A stretch of DNA of 15,821 bases from Halobacteriales archaeon QH_10_70_21 (GTDB taxonomy: Archaea > Halobacteriota > Halobacteria > Halobacteriales > Haloarculaceae): assembly GCA_003021325.1 (NCBI GenBank), contig PXQM01000193.1, positions 1-15,821 on the forward strand, in the 5' to 3' direction. Below are positions 1 through 6,410 of this stretch, one piece after another. Within the stretch, counting starts at the first letter, position 1, and every line of letters starts with the position of its first letter. The notes beneath the pieces are model-generated. The model had not been told where the DNA came from. It worked only from the letters and a program-made list of their open reading frames with translations, and searched no databases. The position numbers and the translations under genes are program-made.

Positions 1-43
1 CGCCCCGACATCGCCTCCTGAGCCTCGTCGTCCGTTCGTTTTA

Positions 44-62
44 GGCCATCTTAAATTTACAA
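44..62 (-). promoter_or_regulatory. AT-rich promoter-like patch, probably serving a gene left of the window
   Basis: An AT-rich patch (minus strand core GTAAATTTAAG, 50-60) stands out in GC-rich sequence. About 40 nt downstream on the minus strand there is an ATG at 11-9, preceded by AGGAGG (14-19). The TATA-to-start geometry allows a short leader, so the patch may drive a minus-strand gene that begins at the very edge of the window. Only three codons are visible, and the GGAGG lies unusually close (2 nt) to the ATG, so the gene itself is not called. The patch could equally act in termination of the zinc-ribbon gene. Confidence 0.35.
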
Positions 63-132
63 AGGTCCACCGTATGCTCGGCAGGACCACAACGGGCGCG
101 GACCGTGGCCGACCGACCGCGGACGCTGGCCC

Positions 133-327
133 CTACCGTGCCCACTTGTGCGTGCCGGCACCCAGGATGGCCTCGCACTCCGGGCAGACGTACTGGAAGG
201 TGCGGGCACCCTGCTCGAGCTGTATCTCCTCGCCAGGCATCGGGACGTTGTCGTCGTCGTACGCCCCGGGCGCGACGAGTTCGGTCCTGACGGTGACCTG
301 GGCCTCGCAGTGCGGACACGTCCCCAT
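133..327 (-). CDS. Small CxxC zinc-ribbon protein, hypothetical
   Basis: A 64-residue acidic protein with two CxxC knuckles, CPHC at residues 4-7 and CPEC at 48-51, which together form a classic four-cysteine zinc ribbon. The middle is rich in Asp and Glu. Haloarchaea carry many such one-domain zinc ribbons; they are usually of unknown function, and a role in protein or nucleic-acid binding is only a guess. The start at 327 (MGTCPHC) was chosen because a TTTAG patch lies about 30 nt upstream, the spacing of a leaderless haloarchaeal promoter; an in-frame ATG at 339 would add MLLL. It lies 41 nt downstream of a decayed membrane-protein gene on the same strand. Confidence 0.75.
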   Translation of the reverse strand: MGTCPHCEAQVTVRTELVAPGAYDDDNVPMPGEEIQLEQGARTFQYVCPECEAILGAGTHKWAR

Positions 328-368
328 AAGCAGCAACATTTGCCGCCGAGTGCTAAACCGTTTCGGGC

Positions 369-993
369 CTACTCGTCGGCCGACAGCTCCCGGCGGACGG
401 TCTCGAGCGCCTCCGAGAGGGGGGCCTGTCCGACGGCGGCGACGGCCGGCGCCCCGACCGAGTTGAACAGCAGGTCGCGGACGGTGTCGTCGAGGCCGAA
501 CTGCGCGAGCGGCATCGTGATGGCCGTCCGGGCCGCGACGGCGTCGAGCAGGAACTCGAAGAGCTCCCAGAGGACGCCGGAGGAGAGCACGACGACGACC
601 ACGTAGACGAAGAAGAACCGCCGCGGCAGGTTTATCTCGTCGCTGTGGAGGTCGACGCCCCGGGCGAAGGTGTAACCCCGGCAACGAGCGAGGCCGAGGT
701 CGCGTGCGTGAGGTGGTCCCACTAGCCGACGCGGGCGTACAGCGCCGCCGATCCGAGCGTGTGCAGGAACACGGCGGCCGTGATCCGGACCCCGGTCAGG
801 GGTCAAGCGGGATGTCGTAGTTCCGCTCGAGGAGGGCGGGCAGGAACGTGACCAGCAGGGCGATGGTGCCGTTGACGATCGCCTTCGGCTGTGCGAATAC
901 CATGCCGCAGGCGACGATGCCGACGAGCAGCACCTGCATCGTCCGGGTGAGTCGGCGCTGGCCCCGCACTGACGGCCGCGGCAGAAGCGTCAT
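369..993 (-). pseudogene. Broken YjdF/DUF2238-like membrane protein gene
   Basis: Three reading frames together give one recognisable polytopic membrane protein. The N-terminal part (993 to about 796) ends in LLERNYDIPLDP and a stop. The text then continues in another frame as TGVRITAAVFLHTLGSAALY (about 796-725), meets an in-frame TAG at 722-724 (read VG-stop-WDHLTHA), and continues to VAG. A further frameshift near 672-680, in a GGGG run, leads to GYTFARGVDLHSDEINLPRR, membrane segments, and the motif WELFEF followed by FGLDDTVRDLLFNSVGA. That ending resembles YjdF/DUF2238 membrane proteins (family named from memory). Three separate lesions (two frameshifts and one nonsense codon) make this a pseudogene unless the sequence itself has errors. 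Its ATG overlaps the stop of the upstream broken gene (ATGA), so the two formed an operon. Confidence 0.72.
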
Positions 994-1610
994 CGGTGTA
1001 TCACCCGCCGGAGTCGGCGCCGGAGCCGGCGGCCCCGCCGCTTGAAGTAGGCGTCGGAGAGTACCCGGCCGCCAGACCCGCGACGGCGACGGCGGCCCAC
1101 TCCGTCATCAGCGCCTCGTTGTCGGTCAGAAACGAGGTACCCAGCCATCGATCGAGGGTCCACCGGACGACGGTCCAGGCGGCCACCGAGGCCATCGTCG
1201 TTATCGAGACGAAGATGACCGCAAACCAGTGGGTCATCCGCAGCTCCGTGAACACGTGCAGTTCGACGGTGATGATGAGCGCCAGCCCCGAGACGGAGAG
1301 GTAATAGGCGAAGGTGCCGAGCTCGCCGCCAAGCAGGGCCCGGACGAGGACGGGGAGCAACGCCAGCACGAGCGGTTCCCACGGCAGCATCACCCGCCCG
1401 GTGAGCGACGGGAGGAACGAGGACGACGGCCGCCGTCGCCGCCACGAAGCCCATCCAGAGCCGGTCGAATCCCAGGATGGATTCGACGAAGGTCACGGCG
1501 AGGACCCCGACGAGCAGCCAGGCGATGGCGGCGTTCGTCCGACCGCTGCGGAACAGGCGAGCCAGCACGTCCTCCGCCGACTGGTCCGGCGAGCCGTGGT
1601 CGTCGTCCAC
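990..1610 (-). pseudogene. Broken polytopic membrane protein gene, partner of the YjdF-like gene
   Basis: Starts at GTG 1610 (VDDDHGSPDQSAEDVLARLF), with a GTTAATG promoter-like patch at 1634-1641, about 27 nt upstream. Frame one encodes two hydrophobic segments (IAWLLVGVLAVTFVESILGF and MGFVAATAAVVLVPPVAHR). Near 1389-1402 the frame is lost. The second frame continues with VMLPWEPLVLALLPVLVRAL, several more membrane helices and THWFAVIFVSITTMASVAAW up to GLAAG. At about 1062-1068 a one-base loss in a G run returns the text to the first frame, giving VLSDAYFKRRGRRLRRRLRR and the stop. The rebuilt protein is about 205 residues with roughly six hydrophobic segments and a very basic C-terminus. 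I know similar haloarchaeal hypothetical membrane proteins but no function. Two frameshifts disrupt it. Confidence 0.68.
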
Positions 1611-1799
1611 GGAGACGGTACGGTCAGTGGGGTCATTAACTCGCCGGTGGTGGTGAGCCCCCGACGACGGGCACCCGGACCGAGGGAGCTCGACCGGCGG
1701 CCACGGCGACGACCCCCGGGAGCTGTCCTGGCGGCCTGTCACGGCGTGAGCGGACCGGCCACGCGTAGCACAACATTAAATTGGGTGTGTGTTTCACCA
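1611..1799. promoter_or_regulatory. Divergent promoter region
   Basis: This 189-nt gap separates the broken membrane operon (minus) from the MTH865-like gene (plus). On the minus strand GTTAATG (1634-1641) sits about 27 nt before GTG 1610. On the plus strand ATTAAATT (1775-1782) sits about 22 nt before ATG 1800 and 31 nt before ATG 1809. The middle (1645-1760) is GC-rich and I see no gene in it. Confidence 0.5.
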
Positions 1800-2063
1800 A
1801 TGGATGCAATGGTCGACAGAGACGATCTCCGCGAGCAGTTCGTCGAAGCGTTCGAGGGTGCCGACTACCCGGTCAACAGTCCGATGGACCTCGTGCCGGC
1901 GCTACCGCAGGGCCCCGGCACGACGTTCGAGTCGGGGGACTTCTCGATGACGGCGATGGAGCTCAACACGAAGGCCGGCGGCGAGCAGGACTTCCCCTAC
2001 GAGTCCGTCGACGACCTCGTCGACGACATCATGGACGGCCTCGAGCAAGAGGACTACATCTGA
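1800..2063 (+). CDS. MTH865-like family protein
   Basis: An 87-residue acidic protein resembling the MTH865-like family (PF07747), a small archaeal all-helical fold with no known biochemical activity. Recognisable are the N-terminal helix DDLREQFVEAFEGADYPV, the segment NSPMDLVPALPQGPGTTFE with its conserved proline-rich turn, and the closing helix VDDLVDDIMDGLEQEDY. Length fits the family (about 80-90 residues). The start could be ATG 1800 (MDAMVDRD) or ATG 1809 (MVDRDD); the ATTAAATT patch at 1775-1782 is compatible with either, and 1809 may be the truer one because family members usually begin just before the first helix. It has its own promoter and is followed 52 nt later by a small membrane protein. 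Confidence 0.8.
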   Translation: MDAMVDRDDLREQFVEAFEGADYPVNSPMDLVPALPQGPGTTFESGDFSMTAMELNTKAGGEQDFPYESVDDLVDDIMDGLEQEDYI

Positions 2064-2115
2064 GCCCGGGGACCCACGCTTTTGTTCTCTGACGCCCCAG
2101 CGAGTAGCGACGGCG

Positions 2116-2328
2116 ATGCGACGAAACACCTTCGCCAAGCTCTCGATACTCGCCCTCGGGCTCCTCCTGTTTAGCTTCGTGCTCATGGGGCTCTCCCGGC
2201 TGGTCGTCTCGGCCGACACCGCCCGGCTGCTCTCGGCGCCGACGATGCTCTCCGCCGGCGTCCTCGTCGTCCTCCTGACCGGCCGGTCGGTGCTGGCCGT
2301 CTCGGGCATCCGGCCGCTCGAAGAGTGA
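2116..2328 (+). CDS. Two-helix membrane miniprotein, hypothetical
   Basis: A 70-residue protein with a basic N-terminus (MRRNTFAK) and two predicted membrane helices, about residues 8-26 (LSILALGLLLFSFVLMGL) and 42-60 (APTMLSAGVLVVLLTGRSVL), separated by a short loop with Asp34. The tail is short and acidic. Positive residues before helix 1 suggest that both ends face the cytoplasm. A T-rich patch (CTTTTGTTCT, 2079-2088) lies about 30 nt before the ATG and could be its promoter and the terminator of the gene before. The function is unknown. It precedes the membrane-anchored regulator by 56 nt on the same strand, so the two might be co-transcribed. Confidence 0.65.
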   Translation: MRRNTFAKLSILALGLLLFSFVLMGLSRLVVSADTARLLSAPTMLSAGVLVVLLTGRSVLAVSGIRPLEE

Positions 2329-2351
2329 AACGACCCTTTCACATTACGTAA
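2325..2351 (+). promoter_or_regulatory. Inverted repeat and TTACGTAA palindrome before the ArsR-type regulator
   Basis: Two symmetric elements fall in this short gap. GTGAAA (2325-2330) and TTTCAC (2337-2342) form a perfect 6-bp inverted repeat spanning the stop codon of the miniprotein gene. TTACGTAA (2344-2351) is a perfect 8-bp palindrome, AT-rich in a GC-rich region. They lie 34-60 nt before ATG 2385, in the position of upstream promoter elements. Dimeric winged-helix regulators often bind such palindromes next to their own gene; that this one does so is inference. Confidence 0.4.
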
Positions 2352-2384
2352 CGGCTATCGAACGTGGGGTGGTACGGACGGGTG

Positions 2385-3017
2385 ATGAGCCTGCTACCGA
2401 GCCGCCTCGACGTGTCACCGTCGCCCGACGAGCCTCGGGTTCTCGACATCGACGGCGACCGCGCGGCCGACGCCTTCGACGCGCTGAGCTCGGAGACCGC
2501 ACGCCGGGTGCTCTCCGCCACCTACGATGAGCCACGGACCCCCTCGGAGATCCAGGACGAGGTCGGCACCTCGCTGCAAAACGTCCACTACCACCTCGAG
2601 AACCTCGAGGCGGCGGGCCTCATCGAGCCCGCCGGCACCGGCTACTCGGAGAAGGGCAACGAGATGACCATCTACGCGCCCGCCAGCGAGGCGGTCGTGC
2701 TCTTCGCCGGCGACGAGACGGACGGCTCCCGGCTGCGAGACCAGCTGAAGGCGCTCTTCGGGCTCGTCCTCACGCTCGGACTCGCCACGGTCGTCTTCGC
2801 CGCCTCCACCGACAACCTCCCGTCGCTCGCCGGCGCCGGGGGCGAGAGCGCGAGCGGCGACGACGCCGCAGTCCGGAGCATGGACGCCGCCGCCGAGACC
2901 GCGACCGCCTTCGACCCAGTCGTCGCGTTCTTCCTCGGCGGCCTCGTCATCGTCCTGCTGCTTGCAGCCTGGTACGTGCTCAGACCTCGGCTTCGGTCGC
3001 TGGCGCCGTCTCGATGA
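2385..3017 (+). CDS. ArsR-type winged-helix regulator with C-terminal membrane anchor
   Basis: A 210-residue transcriptional regulator. Residues 26-100 form the winged-helix domain: FDALSSETARRVLSATYDEP, then the helix-turn-helix around TPSEIQDEVGTSLQNVHYHL (recognition helix about 64-74), then a wing ending GNEMTIYAP. This is typical of the haloarchaeal ArsR/HTH_20 group. Two hydrophobic segments follow, about 121-140 (LKALFGLVLTLGLATVVFAA) and 179-199, joined by a roughly 38-residue Ser/Ala/Gly/Asp-rich loop expected outside the cell. The DNA-binding part would therefore be tethered to the membrane. The start MSLLPSR (ATG 2385) was preferred over an in-frame GTG at 2364 because related proteins commonly begin this way. 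Its last 38 nt overlap, tail to tail, the 3' end of the DtxR-family gene. The target genes and signal are unknown. Confidence 0.8.
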   Translation: MSLLPSRLDVSPSPDEPRVLDIDGDRAADAFDALSSETARRVLSATYDEPRTPSEIQDEVGTSLQNVHYHLENLEAAGLIEPAGTGYSEKGNEMTIYAPASEAVVLFAGDETDGSRLRDQLKALFGLVLTLGLATVVFAASTDNLPSLAGAGGESASGDDAAVRSMDAAAETATAFDPVVAFFLGGLVIVLLLAAWYVLRPRLRSLAPSR

Positions 3018-3651
3018 TTCTCGCGATGTCCTCCGGCAGGCTCTGTTCGCCCGCCGGCGTCTCGACGGTCACGAGCCCGAACGGCGCGATCTCCAGCACC
3101 TCGAGTTCGACCCCGGGCTCGATGCCCGCACCCGAGAGGTAGCGCAGCTCCTCGTCGCCCTGGTGGCGGATGCGCTGGACGACGACCGTGTCGCCCTCCT
3201 CGGCCATCGAGAGCCGGCTCGTCTCGCCTGGGTCCGGCAGCTCGAGGTCGGCGTCGGGTATCGGGTCGCCGTGCGGGTCGACGCCCGGGTCGTCCAGTGT
3301 CTCGGCGATGCGCTCCGTGAGCTCGTCGGAGACGTGGTGCTCGAGGCGGTCGGCCTCCTCGTGGACGTCGGCCCAGTCGTAGTCGAGGTGCTCGGTCAGG
3401 AACGCCTCGAGCAGACGGTGGTGCCGCAGTATCTCGAGGGCGACCACCTCGCCCTCCTCGGTGAGCGTCACGCCACGGTACTCCTCGCGGTCGATGAGGC
3501 CCCGCTGTTCGAGCTTCGTCAGCATGCTCGACACCGTCGGGGAGGTCACGTCCAGGTAGTCAGCGAGCTCCGAAGTGCTGACCCGCTCGTCGCTCTTGTC
3601 CTGGATGGAGTAGATCGCCTTGATGTAATCCTCCATGACGGCGCTCAGCAT
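2980..3651 (-). CDS. DtxR/MntR-family metal-dependent transcriptional regulator
   Basis: A 223-residue protein with all three DtxR-family parts: an N-terminal winged helix (residues 1-65, with SELADYLDVTSPTVSSMLTK as helix-turn-helix), a dimerisation and metal-binding domain (66-130), and a C-terminal FeoA/SH3-like domain (about 148-215). Metal-site residues by family alignment are Asp8, His78, Glu82, His97, Asp101, Glu104 and His105. DtxR proper has Met10 and Cys102 where this protein has Asp8 and Asp101; Asp at the first position matches MntR and hints at manganese rather than iron, though MntR Glu11 is Lys11 here. Such proteins repress or activate metal uptake when metal is bound. The gene starts at ATG 3651 (MLSAVMEDY), with a CATATG/AAAAA promoter patch about 27 nt upstream. 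Confidence 0.88.
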   Translation of the reverse strand: MLSAVMEDYIKAIYSIQDKSDERVSTSELADYLDVTSPTVSSMLTKLEQRGLIDREEYRGVTLTEEGEVVALEILRHHRLLEAFLTEHLDYDWADVHEEADRLEHHVSDELTERIAETLDDPGVDPHGDPIPDADLELPDPGETSRLSMAEEGDTVVVQRIRHQGDEELRYLSGAGIEPGVELEVLEIAPFGLVTVETPAGEQSLPEDIARIIETAPATEAEV

Positions 3652-3652
3652 C

Positions 3653-3677
3653 GTCCGCCACAAGGGTCCCGGCGGAC
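3653..3677 (-). promoter_or_regulatory. Operator-like inverted repeat at the DtxR-family gene promoter
   Basis: GTCCGCC (3653-3659) and GGCGGAC (3671-3677) form a perfect 7-bp inverted repeat with an 11-nt spacer, immediately before the start codon at 3651. It runs up to the TATA-like patch (CATATG plus AAAAA, about 3676-3689). A dimer bound here would block transcription initiation, so autoregulation is a reasonable inference. Confidence 0.45.
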
Positions 3678-3689
3678 ATATGGTTTTTC

Positions 3690-3723
3690 GTCCGCGCGGG
3701 AGCGTCGGAACGCTCGCGTGGAC
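3690..3723. repeat. Long imperfect inverted repeat (hairpin) upstream of the DtxR-family promoter
   Basis: Arms GTCCGCGC (3690-3697) plus GAGCGT (3700-3705) pair with ACGCTC (3710-3715) plus GCGTGGAC (3716-3723). That makes a 14-bp stem with one G-T wobble, a 2-nt bulge (GG) and a CGGA loop. It lies just upstream of the TATA-like patch of the DtxR-family gene and shares the GTCCGC core with the operator-like repeat. It could be a second operator, or a hairpin in the 3' tail of the minus-strand transcript of the 94-residue gene at 3819-4103. No T-run follows it on the minus strand, so a plain intrinsic terminator is unlikely. Confidence 0.45.
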
Positions 3724-3818
3724 TGGTGTGACCAGGTTCGGAGCAACCGACACGGAGGCGACCGTCGCAAACCCGCCCCCGAAGGACGGGCCGTCGGCGG
3801 CAGTCACGCCCGTCCGTA

Positions 3819-4103
3819 TCAGATGGCGTCGTCGGGGGCGTTGCGCTCGGCAGTCCGCCGGGCGGCGTCGGCGAAGTGCTCCCGGTCCTCCTCCGGCGTC
3901 CGCCCGAGGTCGTTCGGGTCTACCTCGACGGCGGCGGTCGTCTCCCGCGAGGGACCGGTGAAGCTCGTCAGCGCCCGCTCCTTGCGGAAGTACCGCTCGC
4001 CGTCCAGCGTCGCGTACGTCAGGATGACGATGTTCAACTCGTCGTCGCCGTAGGTCCGCTCGACGAGCCAGACCCTGACATCGTCGCCGTCGTCGGTGCC
4101 CAT
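3819..4103 (-). CDS. Conserved haloarchaeal hypothetical protein (94 aa)
   Basis: A 94-residue acidic soluble protein with no signal peptide, membrane helix or cysteine. It begins with an Asp-rich stretch and a compact beta-rich part (VRVWLVERTYGDDELNIVIL then TYATLDGERYFRKERALTSF). A Thr-rich middle follows, then a helical C-terminus (PEEDREHFADAARRTAERNA). I recall similar proteins in other haloarchaea but no assigned function. The start at ATG 4103 opens directly on the conserved region. It is divergent from hisD with 86 nt between the two starts, so the promoters must be back to back; no strong TATA patch is obvious on its own side. Confidence 0.7.
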   Translation of the reverse strand: MGTDDGDDVRVWLVERTYGDDELNIVILTYATLDGERYFRKERALTSFTGPSRETTAAVEVDPNDLGRTPEEDREHFADAARRTAERNAPDDAI

Positions 4104-4189
4104 GAGGACTCGAGACGGGGTCGGGTGAAGAGCGTGTCGGCGCCTCGGCGATGGAAACCGCTTTGCCCACAGCGGCCGACCGTCGAGAC

Positions 4190-5467
4190 ATGAACGTCAG
4201 AGCCGTCGCGGACCTCTCGCCGGACGACCGGGCCGCGCTGTTCGAGCGCGACGCCGGCGTCGGCACCGTCCGGGACGACGTCGACGACATCATCGACCGG
4301 GTCCGGACCGAGGGCGACGTCGCTCTGCGGTCGTTCTCCAGCGAGTTCGACGACGTGGAGGTCGGCAACCTCGATATCACCGACGAGACCGAGCGCGCCT
4401 ACGAGTCGGTCGACGACGACGTGCGCGAGGCCATCGAGACGGCCGCCGCCAACGTCCGTGCGTTCCACGAGCGCCAGGTACCCGAGGACTGGCGGGCGTC
4501 CTTCGACGGGCGGGAACTCGGCCGGCGGTTCCGACCGCTGGAGCGGGTCGGCGTCTACGCACCGGGGGGCACCGCGGCCTACCCCTCCAGTGCCCTGATG
4601 GGTATCATCCCCGCGAACGTCGCGGGCGTCGACCACGTCGCGGTCACCACGCCCCCGGCCGAGGAGCTGAACGCCGCGACCATGGCGGCCATCCACGTCG
4701 CCGGCGCCGACGCCGTCTACCAGGTCGGCGGCGCCCAGGCGGTCGCCGCACTGGCCTACGGGACCGAGACCGTCTCCGCGGTCGAGAAGATCGTCGGTCC
4801 CGGGAACCGGTGGGTCACCGCTGCGAAGGCGGCGGTCCGCGGCGACGTCGAAATCGACTTCCTCGCCGGCCCCTCGGAGTTGCTCGTCGTCTGTGACGGG
4901 ACCGCCGACCCGGACCTCGTCGCCGCGGACATGGTCGCCCAGGCCGAACACGACCCGAACGCCTCCGTCGTCTGTGTCACCGCCGACGAGGCCACGGCCG
5001 AGGCGGTCGCCAACGCATGCGACCGGCAGGCCCGCGAGCGCGACCGCAGCGACATCATCCGCGAGGCCCTGGACAACGACGCCTCCGGAGTCCTGCTGGC
5101 GCGGTCGATGTCCGAGGCCGTCCTCTTCGCCGAGGAGTACGCCGCCGAACACCTCTCGATAGTCACCGAGGACGACGAGGCCGTCCTCGACCGCATCGAC
5201 TCGGCAGGCAGCGTCTTCCTCGGCGCCCACTCGCCGGTCGCGGCGGGCGACTACGCCAGCGGCCCGAACCACGTCCTCCCCACGGGCGGGCTCGCGACGG
5301 TCGCCGGCGGCCTGTCAGTCGACCACTTCCTCCGCTCGAGTACGGTCCAGAAGCTCGGCGAGGGGGCGCTCGCGGACCTGCGGGAGACGGTCACGACGTT
5401 GGCGCGCGCGGAGGGACTCGAGGCCCACGCCGAGAGCGTCGACCGACGCTTCGACGCCGAAGAGTGA
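4190..5467 (+). CDS. hisD: Histidinol dehydrogenase
   Basis: A 425-residue cytoplasmic zinc enzyme that catalyses the last two steps of histidine synthesis, L-histidinol to L-histidine with two NAD+. Length matches the family (about 430). Key features are GVYAPGGTAAYPSSALMG (121-138), QVGGAQAVAALAYGT (178-192), the substrate and NAD region VEKIVGPGNRWVTAAK (198-213), and the zinc ligands Gln251 and His254 (QAEHDP), Asp354 (GDYASGPNH) and His413. The catalytic pair is Glu320-His321 (AAEHLS). All are present, so the enzyme should be active. ATG 4190 (MNVRAV) was chosen over ATG 4151 because it begins at the usual family start and has an AAACCGCTTT patch about 30 nt upstream. No other his genes are nearby. 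Confidence 0.95.
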   Translation: MNVRAVADLSPDDRAALFERDAGVGTVRDDVDDIIDRVRTEGDVALRSFSSEFDDVEVGNLDITDETERAYESVDDDVREAIETAAANVRAFHERQVPEDWRASFDGRELGRRFRPLERVGVYAPGGTAAYPSSALMGIIPANVAGVDHVAVTTPPAEELNAATMAAIHVAGADAVYQVGGAQAVAALAYGTETVSAVEKIVGPGNRWVTAAKAAVRGDVEIDFLAGPSELLVVCDGTADPDLVAADMVAQAEHDPNASVVCVTADEATAEAVANACDRQARERDRSDIIREALDNDASGVLLARSMSEAVLFAEEYAAEHLSIVTEDDEAVLDRIDSAGSVFLGAHSPVAAGDYASGPNHVLPTGGLATVAGGLSVDHFLRSSTVQKLGEGALADLRETVTTLARAEGLEAHAESVDRRFDAEE

Positions 5468-5493
5468 CCGCACGATCGGCGTCGCCCGCCGAC

Positions 5494-5500
5494 GCTTAAG
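5494..5500 (+). promoter_or_regulatory. TATA-like box of the enoyl-CoA hydratase gene
   Basis: GCTTAAG at 5494-5500 is centred 28 nt before ATG 5525, the spacing expected for a leaderless haloarchaeal transcript. It separates this gene from hisD, which ends 57 nt before the ATG, so the two genes can be transcribed independently. Confidence 0.55.
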
Positions 5501-5524
5501 ACCCCGGGCGCCGTCCGTTCCCGT

Positions 5525-6313
5525 ATGTCCGATTACCGGACCATCGAAGTGTCTCGAGCGGACGCCGTCGGTCGACTCGCCTTCGACAGACCGGACGCGC
5601 ACAACGCGCTGAACGAGCGGATGAGCGAGGAGCTCGTCGACGCCGTCCACGACCTCGTCAGCGACGACGCCGTCCGGGCGATCGCCGTGACTGGCAACGG
5701 ACCGGTCTTCAACACCGGCGCCGACCTGACTATGCTTTCGGGGGACGGCAGCGACGAACCCCGGCTGCGGTCGCTGGCCGGCAACCTCCACGAGTTCGTC
5801 GGCCAGCTGGTTCGGGCACCGAAGCCGGTCGTGACCGGAATCAACGGCGTCGCCGCCGGCGGCGGCCTGGGGCCGGCCATCTGCGGCGATATCGTCCTCA
5901 TCGCCGACGACGCGCGGCTGGAGTTCGCCTACCCCCGCATCGGGCTGTCCGGCGACGGCGGCTCGACGTACCTCCTGCCGCGGCTGGTGGGGCTCCGGCG
6001 CGCCCAGGAGCTCGCCTTCCGCGACGAGCCCGTCCCCGCCCAGGAGGCCGCTGAGGTCGGGCTGGTGACGGAGACGGTCCCGGCTGATGCGCTCGAAGCG
6101 CGCCTCGAAGCCGAGGCCGCACGGCTCGCAGAGGGCCCGACGAGGGCGCACGCGGCGACCAAACGGCTCCTCGTCGAGAGCTTCGACAACCCGCTGGCCG
6201 CCCAGCTTGACGCCGAGGCCGAGACGATCGCGGGGCTGACGAACACCGAGGACTTCGCGCGCGGTCACGCCGCCTTCGGCGACGACGACGACCCCGAGTT
6301 CGTCGGCGAGTGA
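5525..6313 (+). CDS. Enoyl-CoA hydratase/isomerase family protein
   Basis: A 262-residue crotonase-fold protein. Both oxyanion-hole segments are present: VFNTGADL (61-68) and GVAAGGGLGPAICGDIVL (108-125). The active-site loop reads IGLSGDGGSTYLLPRLVG (139-156). It carries Asp144 rather than the paired glutamates of classical enoyl-CoA hydratases, which resembles PaaG-type isomerases or hydratases (by recall). The likely substrate is therefore a 2- or 3-enoyl-CoA in fatty-acid or aromatic acid breakdown; the exact one cannot be read from sequence. Length is normal (about 260). No other beta-oxidation genes are in the window, so context gives no help. Expression is probably from its own promoter at 5494-5500. 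Confidence 0.88.
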   Translation: MSDYRTIEVSRADAVGRLAFDRPDAHNALNERMSEELVDAVHDLVSDDAVRAIAVTGNGPVFNTGADLTMLSGDGSDEPRLRSLAGNLHEFVGQLVRAPKPVVTGINGVAAGGGLGPAICGDIVLIADDARLEFAYPRIGLSGDGGSTYLLPRLVGLRRAQELAFRDEPVPAQEAAEVGLVTETVPADALEARLEAEAARLAEGPTRAHAATKRLLVESFDNPLAAQLDAEAETIAGLTNTEDFARGHAAFGDDDDPEFVGE

Positions 6314-6410
6314 GTCCAGTAGCTCAAGAATGTCGAGTACCCACCGAGACCGCGGGTGATGCACCGGCCGGGAGACGTTGTCCACGGCCCGCGCGACCGG
6401 TGACGGCTTT

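Noticed and set aside
1..11. Start of a minus-strand gene at the left edge (ATG at 11, AGGAGG at 14-19)
   Set aside because: Only three codons are visible and the GGAGG lies just 2 nt from the ATG, so the gene cannot be supported; only the AT-rich patch is listed.
2962..4053. Plus-strand open frame (363 codons) across the DtxR-family gene
   Set aside because: It is antisense to the DtxR-family gene and its promoter, with an Arg/His-rich composition and no family resemblance.
4034..5272. Long minus-strand open frame (412 codons) opposite hisD
   Set aside because: It is antisense to a fully conserved hisD. Its Gly/Val/Arg/Asp-rich composition is the mirror of a GC-rich coding strand, and it has no recognisable domain.
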